Notes under the pieces: generated by a model | The model's database searches: none | What the model was told of the DNA's origin: nothing | What the model saw: the letters and a program-made list of their open reading frames with translations, nothing else | Position numbers and translations under genes: made by a program | Shown: positions 24,119-34,800 of the stretch, piece after piece | Numbering within the stretch: the stretch's first letter is position 1 | Layout of the letters: each line of letters begins with the position of its first letter | Source: Burkholderia catarinensis | Lineage (GTDB): Bacteria > Pseudomonadota > Gammaproteobacteria > Burkholderiales > Burkholderiaceae | Assembly (NCBI RefSeq): GCF_001883705.2 | Contig: NZ_MDEQ02000031.1 | Location: forward strand, 1 to 64,000 | DNA: 64,000 nucleotides | Direction: 5' to 3'

Positions 24119-27100
24119 ATGCTTCCCGATACAAAATTCAGGACTGTTACAGAAATATTGGTATTTCGCGGCAAGGTCGAACCGGAGAAGACGGCATTCA
24201 TTTTTCTCGAGAACGGCGAATCGGAACTGACTCGACTCACGTTCGGCGACCTGGACAAGCGGGCTCGCGGCATCGCCGCCAGGCTGCACGGCATGGCGCA
24301 ACCGGGCGATCGCGTCCTGCTGGTCTATCCGCCCGGACTGGAATTCATCTGCGCATGGGTGGGATGCCTGTACGCCGGCCTGATCGGGGTGCCCGCCTAT
24401 CCTCCGCGCAGGCATCGTCCCGCCGATCGTCTCAAGGCCATCGTCGCCGACGCCAGGCCGGTCGTCGCGCTGACCGACGCAGCCACGCTCGACGGCATGG
24501 CGCATCGCGCGGACGGCTATTCCGACACGCTGGAACTGAAGATTCTGGCGACGGACCAGGGCTTCGACGCACCGGCCGAACAATGGCGCGCACCGGACAT
24601 CACGCCGCAGACGCTGGCGCTTCTGCAATACACGTCAGGCTCCACCGGTACGCCAAAAGGCGTGATGATCAGCCACGCGAACATCCTGAGCAACATGGCG
24701 GTCATCGCCGAGGCGAGCGATGCCGATGCGTCGACGGTGTTCGTCAGCTGGCTCCCGGTGTTTCACGACATGGGTTTTTTCGGGAAGGTGCTGCTGCCGA
24801 TCTATCTCGGTGTGCTGTCGGTGCTGATGGCGCCCGCGGCGTTCGTGCAGAAACCCATCCGCTGGCTGCAGGCAATCACGAAGTATCGTGGCACGCATTG
24901 CGCCGCGCCGGATTTCGCGTATGACCTGTGCGCGCGCAAAATATCCGATGAAGCCCGCGCGCAGCTGGATCTGAGCAGCTGGCGGGTGGCATTCAACGGC
25001 GCGGAACCGGTGCGCGCGGAGTCGGTGGCGCGTTTTTCGCGCGCATTCGCCGCGTGCGGCTTCCACGCGAAAACCATGCGCCCGGTCTACGGCATGGCCG
25101 AGGCGACCTTGTTCATCTCCGGTCAGCCGGCACGCTCGCTGCCGCTCGTGGCGGACTACGACGCCGACGGCCTGGCACAAGGCGTGGCGACGAGAAGCGA
25201 CGGCGGCAAGCGCCACGCGCTGGTCTCATGCGGCCGGACCTGGGCGGAGCACCGCCTGCAGATCGTGAATCCGGATACCGGCGAGCGCTGCCCGCCGGAC
25301 CGGATCGGCGAAATCTGGTTGACGGGCCCGAGCGTCGGCGTCGGCTACTGGAACCGCGTCGAGGAAACGGAGCGCACCTTTCGCGCGAAGCTGGATGGCG
25401 ATGACGCGCGTTACCTGCGCACGGGCGATCTCGGCTTCGTCGATGGCGAGAACCTCTTCGTTACCGGCCGCTTGAAAGACCTCATCATCGTCGCCGGCCG
25501 CAATCACTACCCGCAGGATCTCGAGCAATCCGCCGAGGGAAGCCACCCCGTGCTGGCGCCCAACGCGTCGGCGGCGTTCTCGATCAACGTCGATAACGTG
25601 GAGCGGGTCGTTATCGCATGTGAAGTGCGCCGGGAAGCGCTCAACACGCTGAACGCGGAAGCCGTCGCCGCGGAGATCCGGCGCAAGCTCGCCGAAGCGC
25701 ATGACGTCGATCTGTATGCGGCGATCCTGTTGAAGCCGGCCACGATCCTGCGCACGTCCAGCGGAAAAATCCAGCGGAGCCGAATCAGGCAAGCATTCCT
25801 CGACGAACAGGGGCTCGCGATCGCGGGCGAGTGGCGGCGTTCGTTCGCCCCGGAATACGCGCCCTCCACGGCCGCGGCACGTGACGCGCAAGCGCTGGTG
25901 CAATGGTGCGTCGAGCGTGTGTCGCGTCTGTCGGGAATCGATTCCGGCAATATCGACCCCGACGCGCCGTTCAGCATCTATGGGCTCGATTCGAAGGACG
26001 CCATCATGCTCTCGGGGGAGTTGCAGGACTGGCTCGGGCTGCCGGTCTCCCCTACCGTCGTCTACGATTTTCCGAGTATTTCCCTGCTGGCGCGCCATTT
26101 GAGCGGCACCGGGAATGCCATGCCGGACCAGGCGCCCGGTTCAGCCGAAGCACGCGCGGATATCGCGATCGTCGGCATGGGATGCCGTTTCCCCGGCGCC
26201 AGTGATCCCGACGCATTCTGGCAGCTGTTGCTGGAGGGCCGGGATGCGGTCGGCACGTCGAAGCAGCGCGCCGGCGACCTTCCGCCCACCGGACTGTTGG
26301 AACAGGTCGATCAGTTCGATGCGGCGTTCTTCGGCATCAGCGCCCGCGAAGCCGAATCGATGGATCCGCAACAGCGCCTGCTTCTCGAGGTTGCGTGGGA
26401 GACGCTCGAGCATGCGGGGATCGCGCCCCGGAGTATCGCCGGCGGACGCACCGCGGTCATCGTGGGCATCAGCAATTCGGACTACATCCGTCTGGCGCAG
26501 GAAGAAGTCGCGGATGTCGGCCCTTATGTCGCGACCGGCAATGCGCTCAGCGTCGCCGCCAACCGCATTTCCTACACGCTCGATCTGCGCGGCCCGAGCT
26601 GGGCGGTCGATACCGCGTGTTCGTCCTCGCTCGTCGCGGTTCATCACGCGTGCCGCGCACTGCAGCGCGGCGAGTCCGATGCGGCGCTTGCCGGCGGGGT
26701 CAATCTGATTCTGGCGCCGCAATTGAGCGCCTCCTTCACGCAGTCGGGCATGCTTTCGCCGGATGGCCGATGCAAGGCGTTCGATGCGGCAGCCAACGGC
26801 TATGTGCGCGGCGAAGGTGTGGGCATGGTGCTGCTCAAGCGTCTCGACGATGCGCTCGAGAATGGCGACACCGTGTTCGCCGTGATCCGCGGCTCGGCGG
26901 TGAATCAGGACGGACGCAGCAATGGCCTGACCGCGCCCAATGGCCCGGCCCAGCAGGCCGTGATTCACAGCGCGCTGTGCGATGCCGGCGTACGCGCGCA
27001 GGACATCGGCTTCGTCGAAGCGCACGGTACGGGAACGCCGCTCGGAGACCCGATCGAGTTGAACGCGCTGGCGGCCGTCCTGAACGAATCCCGTCGGCCG

Positions 27101-28543
27101 GACGCTCACTGCTGGATCGGTTCGGTCAAGACCAACATCGGCCATCTGGAGTCGGCGGCGGGTATCGCCAGCCTGATCAAGACCGCCCTTGCGCTACACC
27201 ATCGCGCCATTCCGCCGAACCTCCATTTCCGGTCGATCAATCCGCAAATCGCGCTCGACGGCACGCCCTTCCGTATTCCGCAGCAGGTCACGCCCTGGCA
27301 TTCGGAACACGGGCCGCGCATGGCCGGCGTGAGTTCGTTCGGCTTCGGCGGCACCAACGCGCACATGATCCTGTCCGAAGCGCCGCGGCCCGAGGAGATC
27401 GAAGCCGACCCGGCGGCGCCCGCGGCGCGCGTCGTGACGCTCTCCGCGCGTACGCCCGAAGCGTTGCAAGCGCTGGCGGCGTCCTACGCGGCGTATCTCG
27501 ACGCCCATCCCGAGGTCCGTGTGCGGGATGTCGCGTTCACGGCCAATACCGGGCGCACCCACTTCACGCGGCGAGCGGCCATCGTCGCATCGAGTCTCGA
27601 TACGTTGCGTTCGCAACTGGATGCCGTTTCGGCCGGCGAGCCCGCCGAAACGCCGCCCGCGGTGACATTCCACTTTTGCGCCGACGACGGCGGCAGCGCC
27701 GACGCGGTTCGGCAATTGCGTTCGGCCAGCCCCGCTTTCGGCGCGCTGATGCAGCGGCAATCCGAGGTATCCGAGACGCCCGGGCTCGCCTCCAACGAAG
27801 CCGGGTTCACGGCATTCCAGCGCGCGTTCGCGCAACTGTGGATGTCCTTCGGCATCACGCCGGGCGCCGTCAGCAGCACGGGCGACGGGCATCGCGCCGC
27901 GGCCTCGTTCGCGGACGTGCCGCAGGCGCCGGACGGCACTGCGGCGGGAAGCCACGGCATTGTGATCGAAATCGGCGCGCACACGGGCGCGTGGGACACG
28001 ATCCTGCGCACGCTCGCCGAGCTCTACGTACGCGGCGCGTCCATCGACTGGGATGCCGTGGAGCAGGACGCACCGCGCCGCCGGCTTGCCCTGCCGACCT
28101 ACCCGTTCGAGCGTCGCGGCTTCTGGATCAGTCCACGCGCGCCTCGGCATCCGTTGCTCGGGCGCCTCATGGAGCCGAACGCGCATGCGCCGGCCACGTG
28201 GATCTGGGAGTCGCGTCTTGACGCGCCGGCCACCACCTTTCTCAGCGGTCATCGCGTCAAGGGATCGCCCGTCCTGCCCTATTCCGCCTATGTGGAAATG
28301 GCGCTGGCGGCAACCTCGGAAATCGGCGCCGCCAGCCATACCACGTTGAAGGACCTCGCACTGCATGCGCCGTTGCCGCTGCATCCGCATGAATCGCACA
28401 CCGTGCAGACCGTGCTGAGCCGTCAGTCCTGGGGACCGTTTTCGTTTGCCGTCTATCACCGGATCGAGGACACCAGCGCCGCCGCGACATGGCAGATGTG
28501 CGCGAGTGCCGAAATTCACGAATCGGATCGGAGCCACGCATGA
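24119..28543 (+). CDS. FAAL-ACP-KS-(decayed AT)-DH N-half: loading and first extension of the fatty amino acid
   Basis: 1474 residues. Domains: fatty-acyl-AMP ligase 1-590 (TSGSTGTPKGV; insertion-containing FAAL type), ACP about 600-675 (Ser625 in GLDSKD), KS about 680-1090 (C834 in DTACSSS, EAHGTGTP, KTNIGHLE), and a KS-AT linker leading to a shrunken AT (about 1095-1340). The AT has STGDGHRAA where GHSxG should be. The N-terminal hot-dog of a dehydratase closes the protein (HPLLGRLMEP, H1378 in HxxxGxxxxP). The AT cannot be catalytic. The start at 24119 has AAGG 6 nt upstream. The C-terminus stops inside the DH fold; the next gene starts at 28540 in an ATGA overlap and supplies the rest. 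It activates a fatty acid, most likely C12, and condenses the first extender. Confidence 0.92.
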   Translation: MLPDTKFRTVTEILVFRGKVEPEKTAFIFLENGESELTRLTFGDLDKRARGIAARLHGMAQPGDRVLLVYPPGLEFICAWVGCLYAGLIGVPAYPPRRHRPADRLKAIVADARPVVALTDAATLDGMAHRADGYSDTLELKILATDQGFDAPAEQWRAPDITPQTLALLQYTSGSTGTPKGVMISHANILSNMAVIAEASDADASTVFVSWLPVFHDMGFFGKVLLPIYLGVLSVLMAPAAFVQKPIRWLQAITKYRGTHCAAPDFAYDLCARKISDEARAQLDLSSWRVAFNGAEPVRAESVARFSRAFAACGFHAKTMRPVYGMAEATLFISGQPARSLPLVADYDADGLAQGVATRSDGGKRHALVSCGRTWAEHRLQIVNPDTGERCPPDRIGEIWLTGPSVGVGYWNRVEETERTFRAKLDGDDARYLRTGDLGFVDGENLFVTGRLKDLIIVAGRNHYPQDLEQSAEGSHPVLAPNASAAFSINVDNVERVVIACEVRREALNTLNAEAVAAEIRRKLAEAHDVDLYAAILLKPATILRTSSGKIQRSRIRQAFLDEQGLAIAGEWRRSFAPEYAPSTAAARDAQALVQWCVERVSRLSGIDSGNIDPDAPFSIYGLDSKDAIMLSGELQDWLGLPVSPTVVYDFPSISLLARHLSGTGNAMPDQAPGSAEARADIAIVGMGCRFPGASDPDAFWQLLLEGRDAVGTSKQRAGDLPPTGLLEQVDQFDAAFFGISAREAESMDPQQRLLLEVAWETLEHAGIAPRSIAGGRTAVIVGISNSDYIRLAQEEVADVGPYVATGNALSVAANRISYTLDLRGPSWAVDTACSSSLVAVHHACRALQRGESDAALAGGVNLILAPQLSASFTQSGMLSPDGRCKAFDAAANGYVRGEGVGMVLLKRLDDALENGDTVFAVIRGSAVNQDGRSNGLTAPNGPAQQAVIHSALCDAGVRAQDIGFVEAHGTGTPLGDPIELNALAAVLNESRRPDAHCWIGSVKTNIGHLESAAGIASLIKTALALHHRAIPPNLHFRSINPQIALDGTPFRIPQQVTPWHSEHGPRMAGVSSFGFGGTNAHMILSEAPRPEEIEADPAAPAARVVTLSARTPEALQALAASYAAYLDAHPEVRVRDVAFTANTGRTHFTRRAAIVASSLDTLRSQLDAVSAGEPAETPPAVTFHFCADDGGSADAVRQLRSASPAFGALMQRQSEVSETPGLASNEAGFTAFQRAFAQLWMSFGITPGAVSSTGDGHRAAASFADVPQAPDGTAAGSHGIVIEIGAHTGAWDTILRTLAELYVRGASIDWDAVEQDAPRRRLALPTYPFERRGFWISPRAPRHPLLGRLMEPNAHAPATWIWESRLDAPATTFLSGHRVKGSPVLPYSAYVEMALAATSEIGAASHTTLKDLALHAPLPLHPHESHTVQTVLSRQSWGPFSFAVYHRIEDTSAAATWQMCASAEIHESDRSHA

Positions 28544-31500
28544 AATTCGGACTGATGTTCTTCGCCAGCAGTGAAGAGGCGCTGTCCGGCAACAAGTACC
28601 AGCTCGTGATGGAAAGCGCCCGTTTCGCCGATGCGAACGGGTTTTCCAGCGTCTGGGTGCCGGAGCGCCATTTCACCGAATTCGGCTCGCTGTACCCGAA
28701 TCCCGCTGTCCTGCACGCCGCGCTCGCCGCCGCCACCCAACGCGTGAAGCTCATCGCCGGCAGCGTGGTCGCAGCGCTGCACAACCCGATCCGGATCGCG
28801 GAAGAGTGGTCCATGGTGGACAACCTGTCGAACGGCCGCGTGGGCGTGTCGTTCGCCTCCGGATGGAATCCGGACGACTTCGTGTTCGCCCCGGACAAAT
28901 ACGCGACCCGGCAGGATGACATGCTGACCACGATGCGCACCGTCCAGCATCTGTGGCGCGGCGGTCTGCTGGATGCGCGCAACGGCGTCGGCAAGCCGGT
29001 GCAGTTGCGCGTCTATCCGACGCCGGTGCAGCCGGAGCTGCCCGTCTGGGTGACGGCCGCGAGCAATCCGCAGACCTTCGTGCGCGCCGGCGAAGTCGGC
29101 GCCAACCTGCTGACCCACGTGCTCGACCAGGATCGGGACCAGCTCGCGCACAAGATCGCCCTCTATCGCGAGGCGCGCGCAAAGCATGGCTTCGATCCGG
29201 CGGCCGGCACCGTGTCCGTGATGCTGCACACGTTCGTCGGCGACGATGCGGCGCGGGTGCGCGAGCAGGCGCGCGCGCCGTTCTGCAACTACATCCGCAG
29301 CAATATCGGGCTGTTGAACGGGCTGGCGCAGAGCCGCGGCCAGTCGGTGGACGTGCGCGCGATGGGCGCGCGCGAACTGGACGAGTTCGTCGAGTTTCTC
29401 TATGAACGCTTCGCGCAATCGCGCGGCCTCATCGGCACGCCGGAAACCTGCGTCGACCTGGTGCGGGATCTCGAGTCGATCGGCGTGGATGAAGTGGCCT
29501 GCCTGCTCGATTTCGGTCCGCCGGTCGAGCTGATCCTCGGCAATCTTCCGCAGTTGCGTCGACTGCGGGAGATGTGCGCTCCCAGGCGATTGGCCGCGCC
29601 GACGAGATTCGATGCCGCCGCGGTGCAGGCCCGCTGCACCGAAACGACTTCGGGCGCGGACTTCAATTGGGAAATCCGGCAGCACGGCGTGCAGATCGAC
29701 GGCGTGTTCAACGCGATCCAGCAGATCTGGCGCACGGCCGGTGAGGCGCTGGGGAAAATCAGCCTGCCGGACGACGCACTGGCCTCGTCGCAATACCAGG
29801 TGCACCCCGCTTTTCTCGACGCGTGCAGCCGCGTGCTCGCCGCCGCCATCGATTCGGACGCGCTGGAGGCGGGCGACCTGTACCTGCCGAGTTCGATCGG
29901 TGCGGTACGGGTTCATCAGCCGCCGTCGTCAACGGATGCATGGAGTCACGCCACGCTGCGCAAGCCGATCGGGCAAGGCGCGCTGGAGGGCGATATCCGC
30001 GTCCATGACCTCGCCGGGCGACTGCTGATCGAGATCGATGCGCTGCGGTTGCAGCATGTGCGCTCCGGGCGAACCGTCGAGCGGCACGACTTGTCCGCGC
30101 TGCTTTATCAGCGCGTGTGGAGACCGTCGAGCGTCGACGCGGCAACCGGCGCTTCCGCGCAGGGCGAGTGGCTGATTCTCGCGGACCGTGGCGGCGTCGG
30201 CGCGCAACTGGCCGACCTGCTGGAAAGCGCGGGCGATACGTGCACGCTGCGCTTCGCCGACGCGACGCCGGAACTGCCCGCGCTCGACCGGCCGCTGAAG
30301 GGCGTCATTCACCTGTGGAGTCTCGATCTCGCGCCCGCCGACATCGCGGCGAGACGGCGTGCCAGCGCAAGCGTGCTGCAACTGGTCAGGGCGCTGGCGT
30401 CACGCGCACCGGCAGCCCGGCAGGCGCGTCTGTGGCTGGTGACCTCGGGTGCGATGAATGTGCTGGACGGTGAATCGACCGCCGTGGCGCAGGCCCCGCT
30501 GTGGGGATTGGGCCGGGCGATCGCCGTGGAGCATGCGGCGATGTGGGGCGGGCTCATCGACCTCGATCCCGCGCAGCCGTCGGCGGCGCACATCGTGCAA
30601 GCGGTACAGGCCGGCGGCCGTGAAGACATGATCGCGTTTCGCCGCGAACAGCGCTACGTCGCGCGTATCGCCCGCGACAATCGCGAATTCGTCAGCCACC
30701 GTCCGATCAGGTTCCACCATGACGCGACCTATCTGGTGACCGGCGGGCTCGGCGGGCTCGGCCTGCGGCTCGCGTCCTGGCTCGCCGCCAACGGCGCCGG
30801 CAAGGTCGTGCTGCTCGGGCGCGGCGCGCCCTCCCCCGCAGCCGAGAAAATCCTGCGCACGCTCGACGCGCGGTTCGTTCGCGCCGACCTGTCGCGTCGC
30901 GAGGACGTCGCGCAAGCGCTCGGTGAAATCGCGGATTCGATGCCGCCGCTCAAGGGGGTCTTTCACCTCGCCGGCGCGCTCGACGATGCGCTGCTGACGC
31001 GCCAGGACGACGATTTCTTCCATCGCGCCGGAAGCGGCAAGGCCGATGGCGCGTGGTATCTGCACGAACTCACGGCCGATCTGCCGCTCGATCATTTCGT
31101 GCTGTTCTCGTCGATGGCCGCGCTGATCACCATGCCGGGCCAGGGCAACTACGCGGCGGCGAACAGCTTCCTCGACGCCCTCGCGCAGCATCGGCGCGCG
31201 CAGGGAAAACCGGGGCTCAGCATCAATTGGGGGCCGTGGGCGGAGATCGGCCACGCCGCCACCGACTATGGACGGCGCGCGCACGAACAGCTGGCCGCGC
31301 TCGGCGTCGGCACGCTGTCGCCCGAACTGGCCATCGCGGCACTGGAACGGCTGATGGCGTCCGGCGTCGCCCAGTCCGGGGTGGCCCGGATCGACTGGCC
31401 GACCCTGTTCCGGGTCGATGCGCCGGCCGCCGGGTCGGCGCTGTTTTCCGAGCTGGCGCAACCGGTCGCGCAGCCTGCGCAGCAAGAGACGGCATTGCTG

Positions 31501-31863
31501 CGCCAGCTGCATGCGTGCGCGCCGCGCGAGCGGGTCGAGCTCATCACCGACACGCTCGCGAAGATGCTGGCCGAGACCCTTCGTCTGTCCGGCCCCGACG
31601 CCATTGCGCCCGAGCAATCGCTGCTCGATCTCGGCCTGGATTCGCTGGTCGCGCTCGAACTGACCGACCGCCTCAACAAGGTGTTCGGAAGGCCGTTTCG
31701 CGCGACGCTGTTCTTTTCCTATCCGAACCTGCAAACGCTCGCCCAGTACGTTCTCAACGAACTGTCGCCGTCGCTCCCCGCGCCTGTCGTCGATGAAGCA
31801 TCCGAAGACCTCGACGAGGACGACCTTTCCGAACTGATCGCCCAGGAGATCGGCGCCCAATGA
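28540..31863 (+). CDS. Luciferase-like monooxygenase - DH C-half - KR - ACP, completing module 1
   Basis: 1107 residues. Residues 1-345 are a natural-product luciferase-like monooxygenase domain (MKFGLMFFASS, WVPERHFTEFGS, SFASGWNPDDF, LLTHVLDQD), expected to hydroxylate the alpha carbon of the tethered chain with FMN and O2. Residues about 370-515 are the C-terminal hot-dog of a dehydratase (D427 in HPAFLDAC, where the usual Gln/His partner is absent). KR about 560-960 has TGGLGGLG and Y871 in NYAAANS. ACP has S1035 in GLDSLV. An acidic tail (DLDEDDLSELIAQEIG) probably docks to the next protein. ATGA overlaps join it to both neighbours. Together with the upstream protein it should leave a beta-OH and an alpha-OH. 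Confidence 0.92.
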   Translation: MKFGLMFFASSEEALSGNKYQLVMESARFADANGFSSVWVPERHFTEFGSLYPNPAVLHAALAAATQRVKLIAGSVVAALHNPIRIAEEWSMVDNLSNGRVGVSFASGWNPDDFVFAPDKYATRQDDMLTTMRTVQHLWRGGLLDARNGVGKPVQLRVYPTPVQPELPVWVTAASNPQTFVRAGEVGANLLTHVLDQDRDQLAHKIALYREARAKHGFDPAAGTVSVMLHTFVGDDAARVREQARAPFCNYIRSNIGLLNGLAQSRGQSVDVRAMGARELDEFVEFLYERFAQSRGLIGTPETCVDLVRDLESIGVDEVACLLDFGPPVELILGNLPQLRRLREMCAPRRLAAPTRFDAAAVQARCTETTSGADFNWEIRQHGVQIDGVFNAIQQIWRTAGEALGKISLPDDALASSQYQVHPAFLDACSRVLAAAIDSDALEAGDLYLPSSIGAVRVHQPPSSTDAWSHATLRKPIGQGALEGDIRVHDLAGRLLIEIDALRLQHVRSGRTVERHDLSALLYQRVWRPSSVDAATGASAQGEWLILADRGGVGAQLADLLESAGDTCTLRFADATPELPALDRPLKGVIHLWSLDLAPADIAARRRASASVLQLVRALASRAPAARQARLWLVTSGAMNVLDGESTAVAQAPLWGLGRAIAVEHAAMWGGLIDLDPAQPSAAHIVQAVQAGGREDMIAFRREQRYVARIARDNREFVSHRPIRFHHDATYLVTGGLGGLGLRLASWLAANGAGKVVLLGRGAPSPAAEKILRTLDARFVRADLSRREDVAQALGEIADSMPPLKGVFHLAGALDDALLTRQDDDFFHRAGSGKADGAWYLHELTADLPLDHFVLFSSMAALITMPGQGNYAAANSFLDALAQHRRAQGKPGLSINWGPWAEIGHAATDYGRRAHEQLAALGVGTLSPELAIAALERLMASGVAQSGVARIDWPTLFRVDAPAAGSALFSELAQPVAQPAQQETALLRQLHACAPRERVELITDTLAKMLAETLRLSGPDAIAPEQSLLDLGLDSLVALELTDRLNKVFGRPFRATLFFSYPNLQTLAQYVLNELSPSLPAPVVDEASEDLDEDDLSELIAQEIGAQ

Positions 31864-34800
31864 ACGCCAAGGCCACGCATGCACTGAAAGCCGCGCTCGA
31901 CGAACTGCGCCTGCGGCGCGCGGAAATCGCGGCGCTGCGTTCGGACCGCAACGAGCCGATCGCCGTCATCGGCATGGCTTGCCGCTTCCCCGGCCGCAGC
32001 GATACGCCGGACGCGTTCTGGCAATTGCTCGATCACGCGCGCGACGCCGTCGCCGAAGTGCCGGGCGAACGCTGGGACATCGATCGCTATTACGACCCCG
32101 ATCCGTCCACGCCCGGCAAGATGGCGACCCGCCACGGCGCCTTTCTCGAACGCGTGGATGAATTCGACGCGGCGTTCTTCGGGATCGCGCCGCGCGAAGC
32201 CACTTACCTCGATCCGCAGCAAAGGCTCCTGCTCGAAGTGGCCTGGGAGGCGCTCGAAAACGCCCATCTCGCGCCCGAGCGCTTCAGGCAGTCCGCCACG
32301 GGCGTGTATGTCGGCATTACCTGCTTCGACCATGCGATCCAGGTGTCCAATGCGTCGACGCCGTCGAGCAGCTACGCCGGCACGGGCAGCGCGCTGAACA
32401 TGGCCGCGGGCCGCTTGTCGTTCGTGCTGGGCCTCACCGGCCCGAGCATGGCGATCGATACCGCCTGCTCGTCGTCGCTGGTCTGTCTGCACCTGGCCTG
32501 CGAAAGCCTGCGCTCGCGCGAAAGCAACATGGCGCTTGCGGGCGGCGTCAACCTGATGCTCTCGCCCGAGGTGATGGTCAGTTTCTCGCAAGCGCGCATG
32601 CTGTCGCCGGATGGACGCTGCAAGACCTTCGACGCGGCGGCGGACGGCTATGTGCGCGGCGAAGGGTGCGGCATGGTGGTGCTCAAGCGCCTCGCCGACG
32701 CGCTCGCCGACGGCGATCGCGTGCTCGGTATCGTGCGCGGCACGGCGGTCGACCAGGGCGGTGCGGGCGGCGGGCTGACCGTGCCGAGCCGCGATTCGCA
32801 GGAACGGGTGATCCGTCGCGCACTGAATCAGGCCGGCCTCGTGCCCGGCGACATCTCCTATGTCGAGGCCCACGGTACGGGGACGTCCCTCGGCGACCCG
32901 ATCGAGGTCGAAGCGCTGGCCGGCGTCTACGGCCCCGGGCGCGCGGCGACCGAGCCGCTCGTGATCGGTTCGGTCAAGACCAATATCGGGCATCTGGAGT
33001 CGGCCTCCGGCATCGCCGGCCTGATCAAGGTGCTGCTGTCGTTCGAGCACGACAGGATTCCGGCGCATCTGCATTTCACGCAACCCAATCCGCATACGCC
33101 GTGGCATGACATCCCCATTCGCGTCGCGGCCGATCCGGTCGCGTGGCAGCGCGGGGATCGCAGGCGAATCGCCGGGGTGAGCGCGTTCGGATTCAGCGGC
33201 ACCAATGCCCACGCGATCGTCGAGGAACCGCCCGTCGCGCCGGCGCACGCCGCGCAGCGCGCGCTGCTGCTGCTGTCGGCCCGGTCCGAAGCCGCGCTGA
33301 CGGCGCTCGCACAACGCTACGAGCGCATGATCGCCGGCGCGACGCCGCAGGAGCTGGCCGCCATCTGCCGTGCCGCTGCCACCGGACGGAGCCACTATCC
33401 GTTTCGCGCGGCCTATGTGTCGGGCGCGAGGGAACCGTCGGCGGCATCGGCACGCACGGGCAAGGCGTTGCGCCTGGGCTTCATGTTCGGCGCACCGGAC
33501 ACCGGCGTCGCGCGCGAACTCCACGCGTCGGAACCGCTTTTCCGCGACGCCTTCGCGCGGTGCTCGGTGCCGCTGGAGGCGCTCGATTCCGACGCGGGCC
33601 GCTTTGCGATCCAGTACGCGTGGGCGGAACTGTGGAAGGCATGGGGCATCCGCCCGTCCGTCGTGTCGGGCCACGGCGTCGGAGAATATGCCGCGGCCTG
33701 CGTGGCGGGGGTCATGAGCGTTGCCGACGCGCTGCGCCTTGTAGCCGCTCGCTCCGATTCCGAGGCCTTGCGCGCCGCGCTTCAGGACATGCCCCTCGCA
33801 CGGCCCTCGGTCCGCCTGATTTCCGGCTGTCTCGGCGCCGAGGTGACCGACGAGGTGACGCATCCGCCGTACTGGTTGCAGCTTGCCGAGTTGTCGAATC
33901 AGGCCAACGCGCAAACCGACGCACCGCCCACGCCGGAGGGGCTCGCCGACGGCTGGCTGCCGCCGCCCTGCGCCGGCGATGCACTGGAGCGCGCACTCGC
34001 GGCGCTCTATGTGCAGGGCGCGCAGTTCGACTGGAACGCGTTGTTCCCGATGCCCGCCCAGCCCGCCGCGACCCTGCCGAACTACCCGTTCGAGCGGCAG
34101 CGCTTCGGTCTGGAGAAAACCCCATCGCCCGTCGTCGGCATGGATGCCGGCAGCATCGAGGAAGCGTTGCGGCAGCTCAAGGCGTCCGGCAAGTACTCGG
34201 GGGACGTGCTGAACGCATTTCCGGAACTGCTTCGGACCGCCTTCGCCCCCGCTGAAGCCGCCGCCCCGAACGCACACCCGCTCTATCACGTGGTGTGGGA
34301 GCAGCAAGCCGCGTTGCCGGCGGCCCGACTTGCCGCCGACACGTCCCCGTGGCTGATCTTCGCGGACGAAAGCGGTGTCGGCGAGCGGTTCGCTGACCTG
34401 CTGCGCGCGCATGGCGCATCCTGCTCGCTGGTCCGCCCCGGCCCCGACTATGGCGGCGGCGCGGAAGCGGGCTGGCAAGTCGTGCCCGAGCGGCCGGATC
34501 ATTTCGTCCGCGTGCTGAACGAGACCGCCGCCCCTGGCCAGCGCATCGTGTTTCTATGGGCGCTGGACGAAGCCGTCGGCGCGTCGCGCATGTCCGCCGC
34601 CCTGCTGCATCTCGTGCACGCGTTGGTCGGCAGCGAGCGCGAGTGGGCGCCTTCAAGCCGGCCCAGAATCTGGGTGATCACGCGCGACGCGGTGGAAGCC
34701 GGCGAATCGCCCCGCGTATCGGGGCTCGCTCAGGCTGCGCTGTCGGGCCTCGCACGCGGTGCGATGATCGAGCATCCGGAATGGTTCGGCACCGCGATCG

